This document shows, piece after piece, positions 9,459 through 17,218 of a DNA stretch of 36,060 nucleotides. This DNA comes from SAR202 cluster bacterium Casp-Chloro-G2 (GTDB lineage: Bacteria; Chloroflexota; Dehalococcoidia; Lucifugimonadales; UBA3495), in NCBI GenBank assembly GCA_002816575.1, contig MUCI01000003.1, positions 1-36,060 of the forward strand. The letters run 5' to 3'. The stretch's first letter is position 1; each line of letters starts with the position of its first letter. The position numbers and the translations under genes were made by a program. The notes below the pieces were generated by a model. It ran no database searches. It worked only from the letters and a program-made list of their open reading frames with translations, and was not told the DNA's origin.

Positions 9459-10172
9459 CTAAGAGTTCATAATGACAGGCATCCGAAACTTCCAGGTATT
9501 CCAGAGGTCTGCATCATCGATTAGTTCGGTCATGAAACGAGCGACATTGGAGCGCGAGGTAGAACGCCCAGACAAGATACCCGTTACGGGGGATTCTTCG
9601 ACGGAGTATTGAGAAACCTCGGCATCAATCAGCGAGTCCGGCCGAACGCTGCACCATTCGACATGCTCATTCTCCCTACCTACTACGCTGCGCAGATGCT
9701 CAGCTGCGGTTTCATTATCCCGATGCGGAGGCAATGTATAACGCAAGATGGTAAGCAATCCTCTCTCTAACAATGTTCTCCTCTCTCCGAGATCATGATT
9801 CTGGATTCCAACCGTGTTCATAAGAATGAATTTGACGGATTTAGGTGGGTCATTCTCTTCGATGGCGTTACACAAACGTCGTGTTGCGTCGGTGCACAGA
9901 TTTCTCGGCTTTCCGAATATTCCTTTGAGATTCGGAACATGTCCCAGGCACGAGACAACCGCATCGCAGTCCTTTACATGCTCCGCCATCTCCTCGTCGG
10001 TCAGATCGAGAATGCTAGCCTTAACTACCCTAGTGTTTGGGTTCTCTAGGACGGTTCTGGGAAGGTTGATAGACGAGCGGACGATAACACGAATCTCGTG
10101 ATTTTTGCCCAGTAACTGTTCCACGAGAAGTCGTCCGGTCTTGCCCGTGGCTCCCACCACTAATATGGCCAT
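9459..10172 (-). CDS. NmrA-like / atypical SDR NAD(P)-binding protein
   Basis: This 237-residue protein opens with a Rossmann motif, ILVVGATGKTGRLLVEQLL, typical of atypical short-chain dehydrogenases (NmrA/HSCARG/SDR_a5 type) that bind NAD(P)H as redox sensors or reductases. The segment DCDAVVSCLGH supports the same fold. No classical YxxxK catalytic pair is evident. The ATG at 10172 has GGAGG ten bases upstream. Its codons overlap the end of a short frame that carries the N-terminus of a third metallo-hydrolase (10160-10294). Base composition differs from the neighbours: 27 of 60 bases are G/C at 9481-9540, against 37 of 60 at 9241-9300. Acquisition by insertion into the hydrolase array is plausible. 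Confidence 0.8.
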   Translation of the reverse strand: MAILVVGATGKTGRLLVEQLLGKNHEIRVIVRSSINLPRTVLENPNTRVVKASILDLTDEEMAEHVKDCDAVVSCLGHVPNLKGIFGKPRNLCTDATRRLCNAIEENDPPKSVKFILMNTVGIQNHDLGERRTLLERGLLTILRYTLPPHRDNETAAEHLRSVVGRENEHVEWCSVRPDSLIDAEVSQYSVEESPVTGILSGRSTSRSNVARFMTELIDDADLWNTWKFRMPVIMNS

Positions 10173-10294
10173 CGTTGGCCCCCTCCTTCAACAACGTTGA
10201 CAGATCGAGGCCGATTTTCGCCCGGCAGCGCGACCTCCGCGTCGTGGATGACCGTGATCTCGACGCTGCCCAACGTGAGGGCGCTGTCCAGCAT
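10160..10294 (-). pseudogene. Truncated third MBL-hydrolase gene (N-terminal remnant)
   Basis: Reading from the ATG at 10294, the frame encodes LTLGSVEITVIHDAEVALP. This is nearly the same as residues 6-24 of copy A (LTVGSVEITVIHDTEVASP). After about 24 residues the similarity ends, and the frame runs through the ribosome-binding site of the NmrA-like gene to a TAG that overlaps that gene's start. The rest of the hydrolase is absent. The remnant may still be translated as a 44-residue leader coupled to the downstream gene. Confidence 0.75.
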
Positions 10295-10327
10295 ATCTTG
10301 ACTCCCAGCATTGCGGTCCTAAGAATC

Positions 10328-10365
10328 AAAAAGGGGGCCGCCCCGATGCATCGGGGCGGGCCCCC
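10328..10365 (-). terminator. Rho-independent terminator of the sdh operon
   Basis: GGGGG at 10333 begins a nearly perfect inverted repeat whose arms meet at CCGATGCATCGG and end at CCCCC (10365), with one bulged base. On the minus strand the stem is followed by TTTTTGATTC. It lies about 40 bases after the stop of the last sdh gene and separates that operon from the metallo-hydrolase array. Confidence 0.85.
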
Positions 10366-10404
10366 TTGTCCATGCTCTATCTGACCTCGGCCGTGCCTCC
10401 TGGC

Positions 10405-11286
10405 TTAGACGCCGGCCCCAATCTTGGTCAGTAGGGGTTTGGTGTTGACGATGTGGCGCTTCAGCCCCATGTCCTGCGGACTCAGGCCCATGGCCAGGCC
10501 GATGGCCTGGGGCATGTGCAGGATGGGCAGTTCGATGGGCCGCCCGGCTTGGGCCGCCGCCTTGGGCTGGAAGCTATCCAGGTTCAGGTGGCAGAGCGGG
10601 CAGGGCGTGATCATCGCGTCGGCGCCCAGGTCCTTGGCCTCGGACGTGTGCTTGCCCACCATGGCCATGGAGTTGCGCTCGTTGATCGTCAGGATCGGGA
10701 ACCCGCAGCAGCGGGTCTTACCCGCGAAGTCCACCACCGTCGCTCCGATGGTCTCGATGATCTGCTCCAACGCGGACTGGCGTTCGGGGTGGTCCTCGAA
10801 CTCCAGCGCGTCGGTGGGCCTGACGATATAGCAGCCGTAGAAGGGCGCCATCCGCATGCCAGCCAGCGGGCGGGTGATCAGGCTGAGCAGCTTGTCCAAG
10901 CCGATGTCCTCGACCAACACCCACAGCAGGTGCTTGGGGCGGGCGTTGCCCTTGTACTCCAGGCCCTCTTCGGCCAGGAAGCCGTTGATCTTGGCCAGGT
11001 ACTCGGGGTTCTTCATCCGGTGGTTGGCCTGGCTCATGACCCCCTGACAGGTGCTGCAGATGGTCAAGATGGGCAGGTCCAGCGCCTCCGCCATGGCGAA
11101 GGTCCGGGCGTTAAGAGTGTCGCCCAGCAATTCGTTCTTCTCTTGCAAGACGCCGGCGCCGGTGCAGGACGCGGCGGGCATCTCTTGAAGCTCTATCTCC
11201 AGCTTCTCGCAGATGAGTTTGGTCGCCGGATAAAGCTCCGGACAACCGCCTCGGGACACACAACCAGGGAAAAAGGCGTACTTCAA
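10405..11286 (-). CDS. sdhE: HdrB-like succinate dehydrogenase subunit (SdhE type), two cysteine-rich CCG domains
   Basis: This 293-residue protein belongs to the heterodisulfide reductase subunit B (CCG domain) family. The second cysteine-rich domain is complete: Cys152, Cys193-Cys194 (TRCCGFP) and Cys229/Cys232 (CPLCHLNLD), as used for the noncubane clusters of HdrB. The first has Cys9, a single Cys41 (SCTGAG rather than CCG), Cys77 and Cys80. Placed directly after sdhA and sdhB, it fits the SdhE subunit of type E succinate:quinone reductases (described in Sulfolobus, Synechocystis and Campylobacter), where it replaces the membrane-spanning cytochrome b anchor. I see no transmembrane helices. 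An alternative is a stand-alone Hdr-like protein. A strong terminator follows the gene. Confidence 0.85.
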   Translation of the reverse strand: MKYAFFPGCVSRGGCPELYPATKLICEKLEIELQEMPAASCTGAGVLQEKNELLGDTLNARTFAMAEALDLPILTICSTCQGVMSQANHRMKNPEYLAKINGFLAEEGLEYKGNARPKHLLWVLVEDIGLDKLLSLITRPLAGMRMAPFYGCYIVRPTDALEFEDHPERQSALEQIIETIGATVVDFAGKTRCCGFPILTINERNSMAMVGKHTSEAKDLGADAMITPCPLCHLNLDSFQPKAAAQAGRPIELPILHMPQAIGLAMGLSPQDMGLKRHIVNTKPLLTKIGAGV

Positions 11287-11349
11287 CGCCGGCCTCCAAT
11301 ACTTTCTGAATGGAACTGAGTTTCGCTGCCTATCGGGACAGGCAGCGGT

Positions 11350-12318
11350 CTAGCGCTGTTTCGGACCTTGGACCTTGTCAAATAGCTTCCGGACGTTCTT
11401 CGAATCGGGAAGCTTCTTATGAATTATGGGCGGCATCTTGCCGTGGGTGATGGCCTGGATGGCGATGGGCGCGTAACCCACCAGGGCCGACACGTTGGTC
11501 ATGCCCAGCGACTTGGGCACCAAGCGAAGCTCGTCCAGCCAGCCGCTGTGCTCCACGGAGTCGCTGAAAGCCTCCGTGTGGCGCGCACCATTGGTGTTGT
11601 GGAACCCGGCCTCCAGGGCCTGGTCCCGCAGGGCCATGATGCGGTCCATGGGCGCCACGCCCTTGGGGCAGGCTGTCACGCACTCCATGCAGCGGGTGCA
11701 GTCCCACATGCCCGTGGGCTTGTTAAGTTGTTCCAACCGGTCTCTGGAGACACCATTCTCGTCGCCGTCACGCGGGTCGGCGGTGAAACGGTAGGCTTTG
11801 GCCAGGGCGGCCGGTCCCAAGAATGTGGGGTCTACTTCCAAGACCGTGCAATCCGAGTAGCAAGCGCCGCACATGATGCAGGCGGTGACCCCCGACAGGT
11901 GCAACATCGCATCGTTGGAGGCGATGTATTCGGCTTCCGGCTCGGGGCCTTCGGGCTTCAGGTATGGCTCGACCTCCATGACTTTGTCCCAGAAGCCGTC
12001 GAAATTCACCACCAGGTCTTTCACGACCGGCATGTTTCCCGCGGGCTCGACGGTTATCACGCCGTCCTTAATAACTTTCTGGGCCTGGGTCTTGCAGGCC
12101 AGACCGGCGTGGCCGTTGATGCGGACCGCGCAGGAACCGCAGATGGAGCTGCGGCACGAGCAGCGCAGGCTGAAGGACCCGTCGTTGTCCTCGCGGACCT
12201 TAATCAGGGCATCCAGCACCGTGCCGTTGTCTTCTATCGAAACTTGGAAGTTCTCCCAATAGGGCTTGGGATCCGCGGCTTCCGGGTCGAAGCGTTGAAC
12301 TTTAAGCGTGACGTCCAT
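11350..12318 (-). CDS. sdhB: Succinate dehydrogenase iron-sulfur subunit (type E)
   Basis: It carries electrons from the flavin to the quinone side. The plant-type 2Fe-2S ligands are Cys55, Cys60, Cys63 and Cys75. A first C-x2-C-x2-C-x3-C motif spans Cys147-157 (CIMCGACYSDC), and a second spans Cys207-217 (CTRCMECVTACPKG). The second motif keeps all four cysteines, whereas classical SdhB has a three-cysteine 3Fe-4S site there. A 4Fe-4S cluster at this point is a type E trait. At 322 residues it is longer than classical SdhB (about 240), with a C-terminal extension ending in GKMPPIIHKKLP and a basic tail. The ATG lies 3 bases after the sdhA stop, with GGAAG upstream. Confidence 0.93.
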   Translation of the reverse strand: MDVTLKVQRFDPEAADPKPYWENFQVSIEDNGTVLDALIKVREDNDGSFSLRCSCRSSICGSCAVRINGHAGLACKTQAQKVIKDGVITVEPAGNMPVVKDLVVNFDGFWDKVMEVEPYLKPEGPEPEAEYIASNDAMLHLSGVTACIMCGACYSDCTVLEVDPTFLGPAALAKAYRFTADPRDGDENGVSRDRLEQLNKPTGMWDCTRCMECVTACPKGVAPMDRIMALRDQALEAGFHNTNGARHTEAFSDSVEHSGWLDELRLVPKSLGMTNVSALVGYAPIAIQAITHGKMPPIIHKKLPDSKNVRKLFDKVQGPKQR

Positions 12319-12321
12319 CGA

Positions 12322-14001
12322 TCAGTACTTCCTTTCTTCGGGAGTCCACTGAGTGATGCTGACGGGAGCGTAGCTCAGTTCCGGGCCAGCAGCTCCCTTC
12401 TTAATCACCAAGTGTTTCATCCAATTTTCGTCGTCCCGGTCCGGGTAGTCGGTGCGGGCCTGGGCCCCCCGGCTGTCCTTCCGGTCCAGCGCGCTCATCG
12501 CGATGGGGGTGGCGCAATCGAGCATAAAGCCCAACTCCAGCCCAAACACCAGATCGGTGTTGAATATCTTACCCTTGTTGTCCACCGGCACGGTCTTGTA
12601 CCGCTCTTGAAGTCCCTTCAAGTCGTTGAGGGTTTCTTTCATGCCCTCTTCGTTCCGGTAGACCGCCAAGTTGCGGTTCATGGACTCGCCCATACCCAGG
12701 CGGACGGCGGCGATCCGGTCGCCGTTCTGGGGCCGGTCCAACAACTCTTGGATGCGCTTCTCTTCGTTGCGCACGGCCTTGTTTACATCGAACTCCACGT
12801 AGTCGGCCCCACGAGACGCCTCAGCGGCATGTTTGCCGGAGCGTTCTCCGAACACGATGGTGTCCAAGAGGGAGTTGGCGCCCAGCCGGTTGCCGCCGTG
12901 GACGCTGACGCAGGCGCATTCGCCGGCGGCGTAGACGCCTTCCAGGTTGGTCTGGCCGTCCACATTGGTGCGGATGCCGCCCATGGCGTAGTGCATGCCG
13001 GGGCGGATGGGGATGGGTTCTTTGATCATGTCCGCGCCGACCAGGTCGATGCCGATCTCCCGGATCTGGCTGAGTTTCTCCATGATGAGAGCTTCGCCCA
13101 GGTGGCGGCAGTCCAGGTGGACGCAGCCGTCGATGCCGTTCCCGGCGTTGATCTCGGTCTGTTCGGCCCGGGAAACAACGTCTCGGGAGGCCAACTCCAT
13201 CATGTTGGGAGCGTACTTCTCCATGAAGCGGTTGCCGTCTTTGTCCAACAGGTAGGCGCCCTCGCCCCTGGCCGCCTCGGAGATTAGCACTCCGCTTCCG
13301 GCCAAGGTGGTCGGATGATACTGGACCATCTCCATGTCCATCAACTCGGCCCCGGCATTGTAGGCCAGGGCGATGCCGTCACCGGTGCAGATCAGGGCGT
13401 TGGTGCTGGGCTCGAAGACCCGGCCGAAACCGCCGGTGCAGAAGATGACCGTCTTGGCGCGGATGGCGTAGATCTGGCCGGTGCGCACCTCCAGGGCCAT
13501 CACACCGCAGACCTTGCCGTCTTCGATTATCAGAGAGCTTACAAACCACTCTTCGTAGCGGCGCACGCCGGACTTGATAAGCTGCTCAAACATCACATGG
13601 AGCAGGGCTTGTCCGGTAAAGTCGCCGACGAAGAAGGTGCGGGCGCGGCGCTGTCCGCCAAAGGCTCGGGTGCCCAGGCGTCCTTCGTCGTCGCGGTTGA
13701 AGGTGACGCCGAAGTGCTCCATGTCGATGAGCGCTTGACCGGCCGCTTTGCACATTACCTCGATGGCGTCTTGGTCGCCCAGGAAGTCGCTGCCCTTCAC
13801 CGTGTCGTAGGCGTGGTCTTCCCATTCGTCGCCGCGGTCGGTGAGGGCTGCATTGATGCCGCCCTGGGCCGCGTTTGAGTGACTGCGCACCGGGTGTACT
13901 TTGCTGATGATTGCAGTTGTGGCGCCGCCGGCACGGGCCGCGATGGCCGCCCGCATTCCCGCCAGGCCTGCGCCGATTACCAGGACATCATGCTCGAGCA
14001 T
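12322..14001 (-). CDS. sdhA: Succinate dehydrogenase flavoprotein subunit
   Basis: It oxidises succinate to fumarate. This 559-residue protein has the FAD-binding VLVIGAGLAGMRAAI at its N-terminus and SHSNAAQGG with His41 at the position of the histidine that carries covalent FAD in SdhA. The substrate region (QYHPTTLAGSGVLISEAARG) and MGGIRTNVDG capping-domain motif are intact, as is the R-A-x-T-D/R-x-D-D C-terminal pattern. GGAGG lies 12 bases before the ATG at 14001. It is the first gene of sdhA-sdhB-sdhE. No sdhC or sdhD cytochrome gene is present on either side. An A+T-rich stretch at about 14085-14095 (minus-strand TATATTATG) may hold the -10 element, but the -35 is unclear. Confidence 0.95.
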   Translation of the reverse strand: MLEHDVLVIGAGLAGMRAAIAARAGGATTAIISKVHPVRSHSNAAQGGINAALTDRGDEWEDHAYDTVKGSDFLGDQDAIEVMCKAAGQALIDMEHFGVTFNRDDEGRLGTRAFGGQRRARTFFVGDFTGQALLHVMFEQLIKSGVRRYEEWFVSSLIIEDGKVCGVMALEVRTGQIYAIRAKTVIFCTGGFGRVFEPSTNALICTGDGIALAYNAGAELMDMEMVQYHPTTLAGSGVLISEAARGEGAYLLDKDGNRFMEKYAPNMMELASRDVVSRAEQTEINAGNGIDGCVHLDCRHLGEALIMEKLSQIREIGIDLVGADMIKEPIPIRPGMHYAMGGIRTNVDGQTNLEGVYAAGECACVSVHGGNRLGANSLLDTIVFGERSGKHAAEASRGADYVEFDVNKAVRNEEKRIQELLDRPQNGDRIAAVRLGMGESMNRNLAVYRNEEGMKETLNDLKGLQERYKTVPVDNKGKIFNTDLVFGLELGFMLDCATPIAMSALDRKDSRGAQARTDYPDRDDENWMKHLVIKKGAAGPELSYAPVSITQWTPEERKY

Positions 14002-14140
14002 GCGTGTCTAATTCCTCCAATTATCCTTTAGCCGTTCAATTAACCGCTCGGTCAGCCCCCGATCCAAGCTGGAGACCGCCCATAATATATCAAAAAGGAG
14101 TCCCCCAATCTAGCTTGCGCCTGACGAGGTTCTCCGGGCC

Positions 14141-14689
14141 TCACCGCTTGGGCAGCAAAGGCTGGGCCATCAAGAGTGAAGAGATGGTCTTGCCGTCGCA
14201 GATCTCACCGGTCTTGAACATGGCCACCGCCTCATCGAAGGGCAGTCGGACTACCTGAATGTTCTCGTCCTCGTCGCCGTCGAGGCGGGAGACGCGCAGT
14301 CCGGTGGCCAGATAGGCATGCATGAATTCTGTGGCCCACCCGGGAGCGACCCAAAAGCTGGACAGATGGACCAGCTTGTCGGCGGTGTAGCCAATCTCTT
14401 CCTGCAACTCCCGCAGCACCGCCTCCTCGGAAACCTCGCCGTCCTCGACGCCGCCGGCGGGCACCTCGAGCAGGGGAGACCCAATCGGAGTCCGGAACTG
14501 GCGCACCAGAAGCACATTGCCGTCTTCGTCCACCGGCACGATGCACACGGCGTGAGAATGCTCAACGACCTCCCGCGTGGCGCTGTTGCCGTTGGGCATC
14601 TGAACGGTGTCCACCCGGACGTTGATTATCCTGCCCTCGTAGATGCGCTCGGAGCCGAGCGTTGTCTCAGTGAGTTGATCGTCTGTCAT
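14141..14689 (-). CDS. NUDIX hydrolase, ADP-ribose pyrophosphatase type
   Basis: A 182-residue protein with a complete NUDIX box, G-x5-E-x7-R-E-L-x-E-E-x-G-Y, in the segment AGGVEDGEVSEEAVLRELQE followed by EIGY. The flanks (VVEHSHAVCIVPVDEDGNV, LLEVPAGG and a proline-containing SFWVAPGWATE downstream of the box) are those of ADP-ribose pyrophosphatases, which cut ADP-ribose to AMP and ribose-5-phosphate. It starts 2 bases after the NAD kinase stop, so the two genes form an operon concerned with pyridine-nucleotide turnover. Activity on other nucleoside diphosphate derivatives is possible. Confidence 0.9.
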   Translation of the reverse strand: MTDDQLTETTLGSERIYEGRIINVRVDTVQMPNGNSATREVVEHSHAVCIVPVDEDGNVLLVRQFRTPIGSPLLEVPAGGVEDGEVSEEAVLRELQEEIGYTADKLVHLSSFWVAPGWATEFMHAYLATGLRVSRLDGDEDENIQVVRLPFDEAVAMFKTGEICDGKTISSLLMAQPLLPKR

Positions 14690-14691
14690 GT

Positions 14692-15543
14692 TTATTGACC
14701 CCGGATGCTGAAACCCAGTCGTCGGGTCAGCGTGCCAAAGAAGTAGCTGGGCGGATGTGACCGTAGGAAGCGCGCCTTGTGCGGACTCTGCTTCAACTGG
14801 ACGCGGTCGCCCAGGTCTAAGGGGTAGTCCACGTAGCCGTCCACGCTCAGGATTGCCGGTTGGTAGCCCTCAAGGGTCAGGTTTACCTCGGAGGTGGACC
14901 GCAGCACTAAGGCGGCGCTGAGGCCCATATGGGCGGCCACCGTCTTCAACACCAAGGCGTCGGATTCGGGATCGAGGATCGGCCCCCCGACGGCCAGGTT
15001 GTAGCTGGTGCTGCCGGTTGCAGTGGACATGATCACGCCGTCGGCCCGAAACGTGGTCAAGGGAGCGCCGTCTATCACGCCGGCAACGGTCACCACCCGG
15101 GACACCGCCCCTCTGGTCAGCACCACGTCATTGAGGGCGTGGTAGGGGCCTTCGGAGCCCTTCCCGTTGGCCTTGAACACTGTGGCCTGCAACATGCTCC
15201 GTTCGTCGGTCCTGGGGCCGCCGTTTCCTCCATTGATGTAATAGGGCAGACGCGCCATCGCTTCGTCAACCTGCAACTCGGTCATGAAACCCAAGCGCCC
15301 CATGTTGATGCCCACGACGGGTATCCCGGCTGGTCCGGTGAAATTCACCGCCCTTAAGATGGTGCCATCACCACCCACCGTGATTACCAGATCGGTGTTT
15401 TCGGCCTTGGGCGTCAACGATCCAAGGTTTTCGGCGGGGGCCAGCCAGCTCTCCTGCGACAGGTTAAGGTCGTTGAGGATGGCGGTGCCCAGGTCCAAAG
15501 CCTCTGGCACCCGGGCGTTGTAGATGATGCCTACGTTTTTCAT
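14692..15543 (-). CDS. nadK: NAD kinase
   Basis: It phosphorylates NAD to NADP using ATP or polyphosphate. The 283-residue protein shows the GGDGTIL motif (Asp59) followed by GINMGRLGFMTEL, then GSTSYNLAVGGPILDP, the second conserved block. All of this is diagnostic of the NadK family. It precedes a NUDIX ADP-ribose hydrolase with a 2-base gap. Its product feeds the NADP-dependent isocitrate dehydrogenase encoded in the same window, though that gene is not in the same transcript. The A+T-rich stretch upstream (about 15545-15615) probably holds its promoter, but I could not fix clear -35 and -10 boxes. Confidence 0.95.
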   Translation of the reverse strand: MKNVGIIYNARVPEALDLGTAILNDLNLSQESWLAPAENLGSLTPKAENTDLVITVGGDGTILRAVNFTGPAGIPVVGINMGRLGFMTELQVDEAMARLPYYINGGNGGPRTDERSMLQATVFKANGKGSEGPYHALNDVVLTRGAVSRVVTVAGVIDGAPLTTFRADGVIMSTATGSTSYNLAVGGPILDPESDALVLKTVAAHMGLSAALVLRSTSEVNLTLEGYQPAILSVDGYVDYPLDLGDRVQLKQSPHKARFLRSHPPSYFFGTLTRRLGFSIRGQ

Positions 15544-15653
15544 CTTCTTTATATTCGAAGCGTTTTAATTAGCCTGGCCGTAATTCGGGACTCTTTATTA
15601 TGTAAACTATTCTATGCATCAGGCTCTGGGCAACGGGCCCTGATTGGGGACAG

Positions 15654-15687
15654 TTTAACCCAGACCGGCCTGCGGCGTGGGTTTAAA
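15654..15687 (-). terminator. Inverted repeat at the end of the nuo operon (weak terminator candidate)
   Basis: TTTAACCCA (15654-15662) and TGGGTTTAAA (15678-15687) are inverted with one unpaired base and a 15-base loop. The right arm contains the nuoN stop codon. There is no T-run on the minus-strand side, so it may be a processing or Rho-dependent site rather than an intrinsic terminator. Confidence 0.3.
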
Positions 15688-17218
15688 CCAGCAGTGCCCG
15701 CACCGCTCCCCGGGCCGCCTCCATGACGAAGCCCGGCGCTACGCCGGTGAACAGCATGGCCGCTCCAGCCACCCCCAGGGCAAGCCAGGGGGCGGGAGGC
15801 GCGGTGATCTTGTCTTCGGAGGTTGCCGGCTGGGTGAACATCACCCGGATGATTCGGATGTAGTAGTAGGCCGAGACCACGCTGTTGATCACGCCCAGCA
15901 GGGCCAGCCAGGTGAGTCCGCTGTCCACCGCCGCGGTGAAGATGTACAACTTGGCGATGAAGATGCCGGTGGGCGGGACACCGATCAGGGCCAGCAACGC
16001 GAGCGCCAGCACGATCGCCAGCATGGGCGACCTGGTGACCAGTCCGGCGTAATCGCTGATCTGGTCGCTCTTGATCTTGGAGCTGATGATGGTCAGGGCG
16101 AAGAAGGCCGTAAGGTTGGCCGCCGCATACGCCGCCAGGTAGAACAGGACCGAGTCGGGACCGATGGCCGCGAACTCGGGTGCCCGGAACACGCCGTCGC
16201 CGGATTTCACGCCGGCCGCCACGCCCACCAGGATGTAGCCCGCGTGGGATATGGTGCTGTATCCGAACAAACGCCGGATGTTGCTCTGGCTGATGGCCAC
16301 CAAGTTTCCAATGACCATTGAAGCCGCGGCGATCCCGGCGATGAGTATCCCCCAGTCCAGGGCGACATCGAAGAACCCGGTGAAGAACACCCGCAGCAAC
16401 ACGGCGAATCCCGCTGCCTTACTGGCCACCGACAGGAACCCAACCACTGGGATGGGGCCGCCCTCATAAACATCGGGCACCCACATCTGGAAAGGGGCCG
16501 CCGAAAGCTTGAATCCGAACCCGGCGATCATAAGGATGATGCCAACGAACAGGGCGTAGTTGCCAAAGGGCGTGTCGCCCGTTGCTTGGCCGATGGCAGC
16601 GGATATGTCGGCCAATTGGGTGCTGCCGGTGAAGGCAAACACCAACGCCATTCCGTAGAGCATCAGAGCCGAGCTTATGGCGCCGATGATCAGGAACTTC
16701 ATGGCCGCTTCGCTGGATCTTTTGTTCAACAGGAAGGCGGTCATCGCGGCCAGCGGCAGAGTGGTCAACTCCAACGCGATATAGATGGTGATCAACTCGG
16801 TGGCCGCCGCCAATAGCATCATGCCGGTCGCCGAGAACAGTATCAGCCCGAAATATTCGCCCTGGAATCGCTCCATGTTCCGCACGTATTCGGTGGAGGC
16901 CAACGCCACCAGAGCCGCCGCTCCGATGACCAGGAAGTTGAAATACAGCGCGAACCGGTCAACGGACAAACTCCCCAGAAGGATGCTTGGTTCTTCACCG
17001 GAGAATGCCTCGGCGCCCCGCACCAGGTTGGCAGCCCCGCTCAGGTCGTAGAACTGGACCAGGCTCATCACAAAGGGCGCAACCAACGCCGCGAATGTCA
17101 GGTACGGCAGCAGGCCCTTCGCCCGGGCCGGCAACGCCAGGTCCAGCAAGATCACCAGAACGGCGGCCCCGGCCATGGCCAGATAGGGCGATATGACGTA
17201 TAGATCGTGGACTGTCAT
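15683..17218 (-). CDS. nuoN: NADH-quinone oxidoreductase subunit N
   Basis: A 511-residue antiporter-like membrane subunit of complex I. Hydrophobic segments run through the whole length, with the proton-channel motif PFQMWVPDVYEGGPIPVVGF near residue 250 that typifies NuoN and its relatives. Lysines inside predicted helices fit the family's proton path. It is the last gene of the minus-strand nuo operon. Its ATG overlaps the nuoM stop by one base (TAATG), which suggests translational coupling and matched expression. Confidence 0.95.
   Translation of the reverse strand: MTVHDLYVISPYLAMAGAAVLVILLDLALPARAKGLLPYLTFAALVAPFVMSLVQFYDLSGAANLVRGAEAFSGEEPSILLGSLSVDRFALYFNFLVIGAAALVALASTEYVRNMERFQGEYFGLILFSATGMMLLAAATELITIYIALELTTLPLAAMTAFLLNKRSSEAAMKFLIIGAISSALMLYGMALVFAFTGSTQLADISAAIGQATGDTPFGNYALFVGIILMIAGFGFKLSAAPFQMWVPDVYEGGPIPVVGFLSVASKAAGFAVLLRVFFTGFFDVALDWGILIAGIAAASMVIGNLVAISQSNIRRLFGYSTISHAGYILVGVAAGVKSGDGVFRAPEFAAIGPDSVLFYLAAYAAANLTAFFALTIISSKIKSDQISDYAGLVTRSPMLAIVLALALLALIGVPPTGIFIAKLYIFTAAVDSGLTWLALLGVINSVVSAYYYIRIIRVMFTQPATSEDKITAPPAPWLALGVAGAAMLFTGVAPGFVMEAARGAVRALLV

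Noticed and set aside
11419-13287. A 622-codon open frame on the plus strand across sdhB and sdhA
   Set aside because: It is antisense to two clearly functional genes. Its translation is rich in His, Gln, Gly, Val and Asp in the pattern produced by high-G+C codon bias, and it has no recognisable domain.
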